From Anaeromicropila populeti (lineage in GTDB: Bacteria; Bacillota; Clostridia; Lachnospirales; Lachnospiraceae), in the NCBI RefSeq assembly GCF_900112775.1, contig NZ_FOYZ01000001.1, forward strand, positions 310,001 through 374,000: DNA of 64,000 bases. The letters are read 5' to 3'. Position 1 is the stretch's first letter. Each line of letters opens with the position of its first letter. A model generated the notes under the pieces. It was given only the letters and a program-made list of their open reading frames with translations. It was not told the origin of the DNA and ran no database searches. This document shows positions 36,834 to 44,922 of this stretch, one piece after another. The position numbers and the translations under genes are program-made.

Positions 36834-36862
36834 ATACTATCACATGAAAATATATATGTCAA
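36834..36862 (-). promoter_or_regulatory. Promoter of the sucrose operon
   Basis: On the minus strand TTGACA (36862-36857), 17-base spacer, TAGTAT (36839-36834), about 65 bases upstream of the binding-protein gene. The -35 element lies inside a LacI-type palindrome. Confidence 0.85.
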
Positions 36863-36873
36863 CCGTTTGATAT
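36856..36873. promoter_or_regulatory. LacI-type operator O1
   Basis: ATGTCAACCGTTTGATAT, near-palindromic with a central CG, overlapping the -35 element. Fits repression by the LacI-family protein encoded at the end of the operon. Confidence 0.75.
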
Positions 36874-36997
36874 ACTTTTTATCTAATATTTTTTATATAT
36901 TCCATCATATTTTATGCATTTATTCTAAAACCAATTCCTTGTTTCCCCTATTTACTTGCTATATTTTGAAATAAATTATTTTTATCTTGTATGTTAT

Positions 36998-37015
36998 ATA
37001 TCAATCGGTTGATAC
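36998..37015. promoter_or_regulatory. LacI-type operator O2
   Basis: ATATCAATCGGTTGATAC, a second palindrome of the same consensus, 142 bases upstream of O1 (centre to centre). It may allow DNA looping. The remaining part of this 313-base gap holds only a hairpin at the end of the nif operon. Confidence 0.7.
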
Positions 37016-37032
37016 CTATGGCAGAAGAAATG

Positions 37033-37067
37033 ACCGCCATAAACCTTCTAAACGGTACTCTGGCGGT
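37033..37067 (-). terminator. Hairpin at the end of the nif operon
   Basis: ACCGCCA and TGGCGGT enclose a 21-base loop 18 bases past the stop at 37085. The tail is only moderately T-rich (CATTTCTTCT), so it is a weak terminator candidate. Confidence 0.45.
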
Positions 37068-37084
37068 CCCCCTACTTTACTTTA

Positions 37085-37945
37085 TTATTTACAATGCTGG
37101 CAGGAACTACATTCTCCACATGGTACACTATCTATGGCTTCCTTACTTACAAAGGAACGGAAGCGGCAGGTGCTTCGAGAAAAATCCATTCTTTTCCCGT
37201 CAGAATCTATTATATAGATATTGTCACCATTAAAGCCCACTTCAATTGGTACCACCACCATCTCATCCAGTTCGAGCATACTGGGACGTTTTTCAGGTTC
37301 AATGATTACAAGCTCATTGTTTTCTAATATGATTTCAACTCCACTTTGGACTGTTTTCAACCCTCGTATCGCTCCATTTTCATAAAATTGCAGTGAATTT
37401 TTGTCTCCGTGAACCCCAATTGGTCCATTATCATATGCTAAAAAAACTCCCAACGGAGTTTTAATAACGGAAGGTCTTATTGGTTCCAGTGATTTGATTG
37501 CTCCCTTTTCATAAAATGAAATTCCTATCCGGGCATCAATCGACCCAAATAAAGTAGGTATTGAAACACATTCATTTTCCCATAAGGTAATACTTTTCAA
37601 TTGTCCGCCTGGATAAAAGCAAAGACATGCCACCTTTACCGTAATATCCCCCCATGCCAGCGGAATTGTAATTTCTTTTAAAAGAGCTCCTTCTTCCTCT
37701 ACAGACCAGAAACCGCTTATTTGGCCATATCGAGGAAATACCCTGTGAATTTCACCAGATTCATAAAATGTTACAAACTCTGCTTCTATTTTTCCGATTT
37801 CTGTTATTACAGGAGATGGTGCCTCCATATATACACTTTTTAATTGTCCATCCAGATAATAATCCACTGATTTTCTATCCTTGGTTCTTGTTTCCTCAAA
37901 ACTAAATTTAGGAATCCACGAACCGTATTTTGTTTTTATTTCCAT
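37085..37945 (-). CDS. MORN-like repeat protein with CX2CX2CX2C tail, last gene of nif operon
   Basis: 286 residues, AGGAGG before the ATG. Five copies of a beta-hairpin motif like MORN/YwqK repeats: YYLDGQLKS (29-37), FYESGEIHR (60-68), FYPGGQLKS (110-118), FYEKGAIKS (144-152), FYENGAIRG (187-195). The last ten residues before the terminal Lys are CGECSSCQHC, giving Cys276, 279, 282 and 285 in CX2CX2CX2C spacing, able to bind a metal or Fe-S cluster. No signal peptide. It starts 11 bases after the AnfO-like gene and is separated from the divergent sucrose operon, so it belongs to the nif transcript. I know of no assigned function; a role in nitrogenase cofactor handling or protection is inferred from position. 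Confidence 0.75.
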   Translation of the reverse strand: MEIKTKYGSWIPKFSFEETRTKDRKSVDYYLDGQLKSVYMEAPSPVITEIGKIEAEFVTFYESGEIHRVFPRYGQISGFWSVEEEGALLKEITIPLAWGDITVKVACLCFYPGGQLKSITLWENECVSIPTLFGSIDARIGISFYEKGAIKSLEPIRPSVIKTPLGVFLAYDNGPIGVHGDKNSLQFYENGAIRGLKTVQSGVEIILENNELVIIEPEKRPSMLELDEMVVVPIEVGFNGDNIYIIDSDGKRMDFSRSTCRFRSFVSKEAIDSVPCGECSSCQHCK

Positions 37946-37955
37946 ACTGCTCCTC

Positions 37956-38600
37956 CTATTCCCTACAGCTTTTATGCCTTATTATAATGGTTGAAAGACC
38001 ATTATTTCTGGTTACTTCAAAGTTTAAATTTCGTTCCATGATAAAGCTGTCCAGCCATGGCATAACATGTGTACAAATAATCGTTATACTTTGAAATAGT
38101 TCATTACTTAAAAATGGCAGCAATGCCTTTTTTGACGTGACTTCTGGATGTACCTTTTGCAGCAGAGCAAAATCCAGAAAAAAGTTACCCTGATGATCCA
38201 GGGGATAGGGTGCTGTTGGAACATCAGGCAATTCTTCTTGGACGACAATATTATCCTTTTCCACACAACAATCCTCATACACTTGATCTAATAATTCTGT
38301 TGTAAAAGTTTCTGCTTCTAACAAAATGAATCCCTGCTTGTCTAGAACCTGAAAAGGCAGTCCTGTAATCATTGTTCCTATCAGAATACTACAATCTCCC
38401 AGCTCTTCCACTATTTTTTTGCATTGCTCCCGTATGGCACTAGTTGATACCATGATACCTTCTTGTAAATCACTGCCTGCCTGGAATTCTTTTTTTATTT
38501 CCCACTCCTGCTCCTTTTCAAATACTTTTATTTTAGCAATATGTGAAAAATCTGTCATTTTATTTTCCTGGTTAAAAAGAACTGCTATTTTCCCATTCAT
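37956..38600 (-). CDS. AnfO-like nitrogenase accessory protein
   Basis: 214 residues, GGAGGG before the ATG, overlapping the end of nifValpha by 29 bases. It resembles the AnfO family: opening GKIAVLFNQENKMTDFSHI, middle LGDCSILIGTMITGLPFQVL, and the block TSKKALLPFLSNELFQSI followed by THVMPWLDSF. AnfO was first known from Fe-only nitrogenase loci and its job is unclear, possibly linked to haem or cofactor handling. Here the operon encodes only a Mo-type enzyme. Identification is from remembered family features without a search, so the name is not certain, although membership of the nif operon is. Confidence 0.65.
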   Translation of the reverse strand: MNGKIAVLFNQENKMTDFSHIAKIKVFEKEQEWEIKKEFQAGSDLQEGIMVSTSAIREQCKKIVEELGDCSILIGTMITGLPFQVLDKQGFILLEAETFTTELLDQVYEDCCVEKDNIVVQEELPDVPTAPYPLDHQGNFFLDFALLQKVHPEVTSKKALLPFLSNELFQSITIICTHVMPWLDSFIMERNLNFEVTRNNGLSTIIIRHKSCRE

Positions 38601-39405
38601 TCCAATTCCCTCCTGCTATTTTTTCAAATGCTTTTTCCACTTCACGTACTTTTTTCTTTTGAATTCCAAAATCAAATGTCCGCTCCGCAGCGTGCAAAAA
38701 TTCCCACATATTGCAGTTTCCACTTCGTTCTCCAATTCCAAACAAAGCACAGTCTATTAATTTTGCTCCTGCTTTTGCTCCTTCTATAGAATTTGCAATT
38801 GCCATCCCCAAATCGTTATGGGCATGCATCTCTATATTAATATCCACATGTTCTAATATCTCTTCTATCATTGTTCTTGTCCGGCAAGGTGTTAATACCC
38901 CAACTGTATCGGCAATGCGGATCGTTTCCACTCCCATATCCTTCAGCAGTCTGGCAGTATGAATCATAAACCCCACATCTGCCCGGGAGGAATCTTCAAA
39001 GCCCACTGTAACCTTTACCCCATGATTCATTGCTATATCCACACATCTTGCTAATGTTTTCTGCATCCAAACCTTATTTTTTTTCAATTTACTATAGATT
39101 TGAACGTAGGAAACTGGTGTTCCAATGTGAATAATATCCGGACAACACGAAACAGAGTAAATAACATCCTCTTCATTTACTCTACTCCACACAGATATGT
39201 ATGAATTTTTTTTCTTCTTCATAATTTCTTTTACGTAGTCAATCCCCTCTGTATCCACATTAGGTATCCCTACTTCTATTTCATGTACATTTATATCATC
39301 CAGCAATAATGCCAGCTGTATTTTATCCTCAGGCCGCAACGCAATTCCCGGCCTCTGCTCTCCATCCCGAAGAGTCGTATCAACAATCCATCTTCTTTCC
39401 CTCAT
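38572..39405 (-). CDS. nifV: Homocitrate synthase, catalytic (alpha) subunit
   Basis: 277 residues; NifV-alpha. Contains the N-terminal catalytic TIM barrel of the HMGL-like family: VDTTLRDGEQRPGIAL (Arg13, Asp14), VTVGFEDSSRAD, and the metal-binding HAHNDLGMA. The usual C-terminal domain is absent and is encoded by the gene just upstream. Condenses acetyl-CoA and 2-oxoglutarate to homocitrate, the organic ligand of FeMo-cofactor. The split alpha/omega form is known from Clostridium pasteurianum. Overlaps nifVomega by 26 bases and the AnfO-like gene by 29, so expression should be tightly coupled. Confidence 0.93.
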   Translation of the reverse strand: MRERRWIVDTTLRDGEQRPGIALRPEDKIQLALLLDDINVHEIEVGIPNVDTEGIDYVKEIMKKKKNSYISVWSRVNEEDVIYSVSCCPDIIHIGTPVSYVQIYSKLKKNKVWMQKTLARCVDIAMNHGVKVTVGFEDSSRADVGFMIHTARLLKDMGVETIRIADTVGVLTPCRTRTMIEEILEHVDINIEMHAHNDLGMAIANSIEGAKAGAKLIDCALFGIGERSGNCNMWEFLHAAERTFDFGIQKKKVREVEKAFEKIAGGNWNEWENSSSF

Positions 39406-40363
39406 AAGCCATCACCTCTCTTACAATACTGTTAAATTCCTCATCTGAGAGACTGTCTCTTTTTTTCATACTAAGTTTTTTTATTTTCCTTAAAATAACT
39501 AAAGTAGTTTCCTGATCAACAGATCCCATTCCTAGCTCTTTTAATTTTATCTCAACAGAACTTGTTCCCGAATGTTTTCCTAGTATAATTTTTGTAGTCT
39601 GTCCAACCGATTCTGGTGGATATGCCTCATAATTGGATGGATTTTTTGCAATTCCATCTACATGTATCCCAGATTCCACATGAAAAATTTCGTTTCCGAT
39701 TACTGGCTTATATGGTGATATTTTTTTCCCAGTTATGGTTTCATAAAGTTCTTTCAATTTTACCAGAGATGTAATGTCTTGATTCGGTTTATAGCGGGCA
39801 GCAATTCTTAGTGCCATAAGCACCTCTTCTGTAGCAGCTAAATTACCACTGCCGGCAAAACTTGTAGTTATTTCGCTTCCACCTGTTAAGATCCATTGTA
39901 CAGCCAGAGCGCTGGCACAGCCGTAGGTATTTTCTGGGCAGAAATTGATTTTACTTCTATGAAGCAGTTGTCTGATTTCCTTCATTGCATGCTCATAGTT
40001 ATGGCACAGCAAATCATCTAGACCGACAATGCGAACATAATCACGGCTTTTATGTGCTCTAAGCTGCACAATTTCTCTTATATCATTTAGCTGAAATTCT
40101 GACATTACGGATTCTGTATTCTCTCCATTGTGACATATGAATCGATGTATTCCCCGAAAAAATTTTTGTAAAGGGGATGCATCTATTTTTACGTAAAAGC
40201 GAAAACCTTCAGGTAGTTTTTCCAATTTTTGATAAACCTCCTGGGATATTTCTAAATCTGTAATTCCAATTGTCTTCATACAATCACAAAATAGAATCAG
40301 TTGTTCCCTGGTAGGAAGACAATGATCGAGTGTTGCTAATGTAGCATCTATAATTCGAATCAT
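39380..40363 (-). CDS. nifV: Homocitrate synthase, omega subunit
   Basis: 327 residues; NifV-omega, preceded by AAGGGGG. The N-terminal part (IIDATLATLDHCLPTREQL) is a worn-down TIM barrel in which the catalytic TLRDGEQ is missing. The later part keeps the region that completes the enzyme: GNEIFHVESGIHVDGIAKNP and IILGKHSGTSSVEIKL, then the C-terminal communication domain. It acts together with NifV-alpha. The gene lies 53 bases after the ferredoxin gene. Confidence 0.92.
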   Translation of the reverse strand: MIRIIDATLATLDHCLPTREQLILFCDCMKTIGITDLEISQEVYQKLEKLPEGFRFYVKIDASPLQKFFRGIHRFICHNGENTESVMSEFQLNDIREIVQLRAHKSRDYVRIVGLDDLLCHNYEHAMKEIRQLLHRSKINFCPENTYGCASALAVQWILTGGSEITTSFAGSGNLAATEEVLMALRIAARYKPNQDITSLVKLKELYETITGKKISPYKPVIGNEIFHVESGIHVDGIAKNPSNYEAYPPESVGQTTKIILGKHSGTSSVEIKLKELGMGSVDQETTLVILRKIKKLSMKKRDSLSDEEFNSIVREVMAYEGKKMDC

Positions 40364-40415
40364 GTGTTTTTCCCCCTTTCAGAAGTCTCCTACCGTAATT
40401 CTATACCGGAAAAGA

Positions 40416-40724
40416 TTAAATCATTAAATCCTTTACTGGATTTCCGCCTTCAAAATGCTCTTCAAAAATACGTTCCACATCATCCTCTGTTACGTTTCCG
40501 TACCAGACTCCTTCTGGATAAACAACGACAACAGGTCCCTTATCACAAATGCCAAAGCATCCTGTATTATTAATAACAACATCACCTGATAAATCCCTGT
40601 CTTCGATTTCCTCCATAAAACGCTGTACCAAATCTACGGAGCCTTTTGAAAAGCAGTATCCTTTCTGCTGCCCATTGATCCGACAGCTTGTACAAATGAA
40701 TACATGATATTTTGGTTGTACCAT
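40416..40724 (-). CDS. 2Fe-2S ferredoxin, thioredoxin-like
   Basis: 102 residues, very close in pattern to the thioredoxin-fold 2Fe-2S ferredoxin of Clostridium pasteurianum and Azotobacter FdI-2Fe2S. Cluster ligands are likely Cys11, Cys24, Cys56 and Cys60 (FICTSCRINGQ, GYCFSKGS, NNTGCFGICDKGP). The pasteurianum protein interacts specifically with the MoFe protein, so a role in nitrogenase electron or Fe-S handling is likely. Lies between nifNB and nifVomega in the operon. Confidence 0.92.
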   Translation of the reverse strand: MVQPKYHVFICTSCRINGQQKGYCFSKGSVDLVQRFMEEIEDRDLSGDVVINNTGCFGICDKGPVVVVYPEGVWYGNVTEDDVERIFEEHFEGGNPVKDLMI

Positions 40725-40771
40725 TTTTTCCTCCTTTCAAACCACAGACACATAATTTACTGATACTCTAT

Positions 40772-43429
40772 TTATGACAACAGTTTATTGGATGCCATAG
40801 TCACAGCATCTTCTATTCTGTCATAAGTAGCAAGCACTAAAATTCCTTTTTCCTTTAATTTCTCTTTTGGTGATTCGCCTATTCTCATGGCAATTACACC
40901 ATTACAGTCACCAATGACTTTGATAATCTTAGATATCTTATCTTCCCCTTGGCCACATTCATCTGATCCAGCACAGTATTTATCAATTTTCCTCTTTTCC
41001 AGGAAAACTGGCCTTCCCTCTTTGTATTCATAGATATATAATTCTGAAACCTGTCCAAAATGCTGGTCGGTAAACATTCCACTTTTTGAAGCAACGGCAA
41101 AACGTAATGCCTTTGAAGTACCTTCTGTCTTTTCTTTTCCACCGCACCCTCTGAATTGTAAGGATAAGTCATCCTCCAGTGTACCTATGGCGTCTGCTCT
41201 GCACTGCTTGCAGTGAAACATCTGCTTCATCGTCTGTCCGCACTGGATTCTCAGTTTATTAATTTCCTTGTTGCTGGCAACCGGATTATGTTCAAACACA
41301 CTTCCCTCAACCGGAATAAACGGCATAATATTTGTAATATAACATCCAATCTCTTTCATTTTTTCCACAATAGCTGGTATATGGTGATCATTGATGCCTT
41401 TCAAGGTAACAATATTAATTTTACATATCACTCCTCTTTCAACCAGTAGTTTTAATCCTATTAGCTGATTAGAAAGCAGAACTGCTGCTGCACTTTCATC
41501 TGTAAACCGTACCCCCATATAATTAACGTGCTTGTAAATCTTTGCACCGATTTTAGGATCAATTGCATTTAATGTAACGGTAACGTGGCTTACTCCCAGC
41601 CTTACAAGCTCCTCTGCATACATAGGAAGCATTAACCCGTTTGTGGACAGGCAGAATGTAACGTCTTTATCATATTCTCTAATTAATTCTAAAGTCCTTT
41701 TTGTTTCTTCAAAGTTTGCCAGTGCATCACCAGGTCCGGCAATTCCCACTACAGACAAATTAGGAACCTTTTCTTTTATTACTTTATACTTTTCAAATGC
41801 TTCCTCAGGGGTAAGTACTTTTGTAGTAACACCAGGGCGGCTTTCATTTGGACAATCAAATTTGCGGACACAATAGTTGCATTGGATATTACACCTTGGT
41901 GCAACAGGCAGATGCATTCTGGCATGGCTGTGTGCGCCGCAATTATAGCATGGATGGGTTTTTGTTTTTTCCTCCATCTCTTCTTTTGTAAATGCTGCTC
42001 CTGTTTTAGGAACGTCCTTTTTTACTTCTTCCATCTTATCTTCCATTTTTTCTTTATAATAAGTATTGTATAACTCTTCCCGAAAACCTGTTTCTTTTCT
42101 TGCTAATATCGCATTTGTAATTTCATCTAGAAAGTTCAAAGACCCTTCATAGCCCAGCATCCTCAACCTCTGTCCTCCTACCCGGTCATGAATCGGAAAG
42201 CCTCTTCTAACTAACGGAATGTTTAAGCCTTCCTCTATTCTTCTTCCATCTGAATTCCCAATCATCAGATTCGCCTGACAGGTTTGGGCAAGCTCTTCTA
42301 TATTTTTAAAATCTGTATCTTGTACTATTTCATACCGCTCAATTAAATACCTCTTTGCCAAAAGGTCTATATCCTCTTTAATTAAATTTTCCAGCTGGCT
42401 GCAAACAGACCCAGTAGCTGCTGCCACTGGCATTACGCCATTTTCAACACATAGCCTGGTTGTAGACACTACAAAATCTGGTTCTCCATATATTACTGCC
42501 CTGCCATCGCCATTGTATTTGTGGGCATCAATCATGCCATCCAGATACCGCCCGCGCATTTCTTTTATTTCTTCAGGAATCGGTTTTCCCGAAATCTTTG
42601 CCAACAAATCATAAAAACGATCCACTGCTCTTAATCCTACTGGAAGTTCGATTCTTTCATACGGTACACCATATTGCTCATATAAATATCCAGCTGGTGA
42701 TTTCTCTGGTTCCATGTTGCTTAAAAACAAGGTATATTTTGCTCCCGCCATCTGCTGTATGTCTTCTATTGACGTTCCTCCCGACGGCAGTCTGCTGTAA
42801 GACTTCTTATATGCTCCATCCAGGTTATCCGCTAGATCAGGAAGTAAAATAACATCCAGCTCAAATAACTGGAAAATTCTCTTTAAATATCGGGTGTCTG
42901 CCGGACTAATCCCACTTGTTATCACATTGATCCGGTTATGTTTTTCCTGCTTCATTTTCACCTGGGATACTATGGCATATAATGCTTTAAAGTACCCCTC
43001 AAACTGAGTACCTCCATAACCGGCTGAATTGATAGGAATAATGGTGATATTTTCATATCCTGGATTTTGATCATAAAATTTTTCTATCATTCTTTTAATG
43101 TCTTCTCCGATTGTTTCGGCTAAACAAGTGGTGGCAACACCAATTACTTCTGGTTCATAAAGTGTAATCAGATTTTTTAAGCCCTGCAACAGGTTTTTCT
43201 CACCGCCATATACAGTTCCCTGCTCTGTCAAAGAAGAAGAGGCTATGTCCACAGGCTCATTATAATGTGTTGCCATATGTCTTCGGATATAAGTACTGCA
43301 TCCCTGTGACCCATGTAAAATAGACATACATTTTTTAATTCCATACAGTGCTGTTACGGCACCCATTGGCATACACATCTTACATGGATTTGTATTCAAA
43401 TTAACAAGTGATGATACCTTGGTTTTCAT
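40772..43429 (-). CDS. nifN-B: NifN-NifB fusion with NifX-like tail
   Basis: 885 residues from ATG at 43429 (GGAGGG upstream), following nifE by 11 bases. Residues 1-450 are NifN (NPCKMCMPMGAV, HGSQGCSTYIRRH, TTCLAETIGED), half of the NifEN scaffold. Residues 490-770 are the radical-SAM NifB: CYNCGAHSHARMHLPVAPRC, with the SAM cluster motif CNIQCNYC at Cys513, Cys517 and Cys520, then GPGDALAN; it makes the NifB-co precursor. Residues 785-885 are a NifX/NafY-type cofactor-binding domain (LRFAVASKSGMFTDQHFGQV). One chain thus makes, carries and matures the cofactor. The NifN-NifB fusion is known from clostridia. Confidence 0.95.
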   Translation of the reverse strand: MKTKVSSLVNLNTNPCKMCMPMGAVTALYGIKKCMSILHGSQGCSTYIRRHMATHYNEPVDIASSSLTEQGTVYGGEKNLLQGLKNLITLYEPEVIGVATTCLAETIGEDIKRMIEKFYDQNPGYENITIIPINSAGYGGTQFEGYFKALYAIVSQVKMKQEKHNRINVITSGISPADTRYLKRIFQLFELDVILLPDLADNLDGAYKKSYSRLPSGGTSIEDIQQMAGAKYTLFLSNMEPEKSPAGYLYEQYGVPYERIELPVGLRAVDRFYDLLAKISGKPIPEEIKEMRGRYLDGMIDAHKYNGDGRAVIYGEPDFVVSTTRLCVENGVMPVAAATGSVCSQLENLIKEDIDLLAKRYLIERYEIVQDTDFKNIEELAQTCQANLMIGNSDGRRIEEGLNIPLVRRGFPIHDRVGGQRLRMLGYEGSLNFLDEITNAILARKETGFREELYNTYYKEKMEDKMEEVKKDVPKTGAAFTKEEMEEKTKTHPCYNCGAHSHARMHLPVAPRCNIQCNYCVRKFDCPNESRPGVTTKVLTPEEAFEKYKVIKEKVPNLSVVGIAGPGDALANFEETKRTLELIREYDKDVTFCLSTNGLMLPMYAEELVRLGVSHVTVTLNAIDPKIGAKIYKHVNYMGVRFTDESAAAVLLSNQLIGLKLLVERGVICKINIVTLKGINDHHIPAIVEKMKEIGCYITNIMPFIPVEGSVFEHNPVASNKEINKLRIQCGQTMKQMFHCKQCRADAIGTLEDDLSLQFRGCGGKEKTEGTSKALRFAVASKSGMFTDQHFGQVSELYIYEYKEGRPVFLEKRKIDKYCAGSDECGQGEDKISKIIKVIGDCNGVIAMRIGESPKEKLKEKGILVLATYDRIEDAVTMASNKLLS

Positions 43430-43440
43430 GGCAATCCCTC

Positions 43441-44805
43441 CTATTCTTTGATGTAATCCCATACTGGATTGTTTATACTGGAATTGATTTCTTTTACAAA
43501 ATTCAGAACACCCTCAAATCCAGCTAAAGGATGCTTTCTCTCATGATTATGATCACAAAATGCAATTCCCAGTTTATAAGCAAGAGGTCTTTCCTTTACA
43601 CCACCTACTAATATATCTGCTTTTTTCTCTATCATAAAGGTTTCCAGCTCGGCAGGATTTGCATCATCCAAAATAACGGTATCTTCCTTTACAAGACTTT
43701 CTATTATTTCATAATCATCCTTTTTCCCTGTCTGGGTACCTACCACAACAGTTTCCATTCCTAACGAGCGAAACTGCCTGATCAGTGAAATTGCTTTAAA
43801 GCCTCCACCCACATAGATGGCAGCTTTTTTTCCAATTAAATTTTGTTTATATCGTTCCACTAAATCCTGGATTTCTTTTGCTTTACTCTCAGTAAATGCA
43901 ATTGCCTTCTGCCGGGCCTTTTCATCTCCTAAGGCTTCTGCAATCCGAATCAAGGAGCTTGTCGTATCTTCCACTCCAAAAAAGCTTACTTTAATGAAAG
44001 GAATATCCATTGTTTCCTCCATCTGTTTTGCCAAATAAGTACTTGAACCTGCACACTGAACGATGTTAAGGGAAGCGGACGGAGCTGCAATCAAACTTTC
44101 ATAGCTGGAATCCCCTGTAAAAGAAGAAACCACATGAACTCCAATCTGCTTTAAATAATCCTTGATAATCCACATCTCACCTGCCAGATTAAAATCTCCA
44201 AGAATATTTACCCCTTTTACCTTTTCCTTTGTTTTATACTGACCAATCAATGACATAATGGCATTGCAAGCCATTCGATAGCCAGTAGATTTATTCCCCG
44301 AAAAGCCTGGTGACTTTACTGGAATAATATGATTTCCATATTTTTCAGACAAAGTCCGGCATACCGCTTCCACATCATCGCCAATGACTCCTACAATACA
44401 GGTTGCATATATAAAAACAAGTTTTGGATTGTATTTCTCCATGACCTCTTCAATGGCAGCCGTTAATTTTTTTTCACCGCCAAATATAATATCGGTCTCT
44501 CTTAAATCGGTAGAGAAGCTGTTTCGGTATAAATCTTCCTTACTAGTCAGGCTGCCTCGGATATCCCACGTATAACTTGCACAGCCAATTGGTCCATGCA
44601 CAATGTGAAATGCATCTGTAATTGGATTTAACACGACTCTTGCACCACAATAAACACAGGCTCTTTGGCTGACGGCTCCAGAAACACTATCGGAGTCACA
44701 TCTCATCCCATCGCCACTACAGCCCCCTGCCTGCTTATGCAGAATAAAATCCTGTCTTTCTTTTAATATACTGCTGTCCGTTTTTACTATTTCTTCTACA
44801 ACCAT
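43441..44805 (-). CDS. nifE: FeMo-cofactor scaffold protein NifE
   Basis: 454 residues from ATG at 44805; the in-frame GTG at 44814 is too close to AAGGAAG. NifD-like fold with cluster cysteines in SQRACVYCGARVV (Cys50), GPIGCASYTW (Cys75) and ATCIVGVIGDD. The FeMo-cofactor ligand position of NifD is CAGSSTY here. With the NifN part of the fusion it forms the NifEN scaffold on which NifB-co becomes FeMo-cofactor. Separated from nifK by a 117-base gap with two hairpins. Confidence 0.95.
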   Translation of the reverse strand: MVVEEIVKTDSSILKERQDFILHKQAGGCSGDGMRCDSDSVSGAVSQRACVYCGARVVLNPITDAFHIVHGPIGCASYTWDIRGSLTSKEDLYRNSFSTDLRETDIIFGGEKKLTAAIEEVMEKYNPKLVFIYATCIVGVIGDDVEAVCRTLSEKYGNHIIPVKSPGFSGNKSTGYRMACNAIMSLIGQYKTKEKVKGVNILGDFNLAGEMWIIKDYLKQIGVHVVSSFTGDSSYESLIAAPSASLNIVQCAGSSTYLAKQMEETMDIPFIKVSFFGVEDTTSSLIRIAEALGDEKARQKAIAFTESKAKEIQDLVERYKQNLIGKKAAIYVGGGFKAISLIRQFRSLGMETVVVGTQTGKKDDYEIIESLVKEDTVILDDANPAELETFMIEKKADILVGGVKERPLAYKLGIAFCDHNHERKHPLAGFEGVLNFVKEINSSINNPVWDYIKE

Positions 44806-44853
44806 ACCAAACACTTCCTTCCACTACCGTTTTCTCACTCTATCAGATTTGCC

Positions 44854-44869
44854 TGACAGCCTGCTGTCA
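44854..44869 (-). promoter_or_regulatory. Small hairpin between nifK and nifE
   Basis: TGACAG and CTGTCA around a four-base loop; second of two hairpins in the intercistronic gap. Confidence 0.5.
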
Positions 44870-44879
44870 TTTACAGAAA

Positions 44880-44912
44880 GAGGGTATGTTGACTCAATTG
44901 TCAAATACCCTC
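44880..44912 (-). terminator. Intercistronic attenuator-like hairpin after nifK
   Basis: On the minus strand GAGGGTAT, TTGAC, a six-base loop, GTCAA and ATACCCTC form a 13-bp stem with one bulge, followed by TTTCTGT. Its position, 11 bases past the nifK stop, suggests partial termination or 3' protection so that nitrogenase subunits exceed assembly proteins. Confidence 0.7.
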
Positions 44913-44922
44913 AAATCCTCTT

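Noticed and set aside
36987-37327. Small plus-strand frames near the end of the nif operon
   Set aside because: They overlap operator O2 and the MORN-like gene and have no ribosome binding site.
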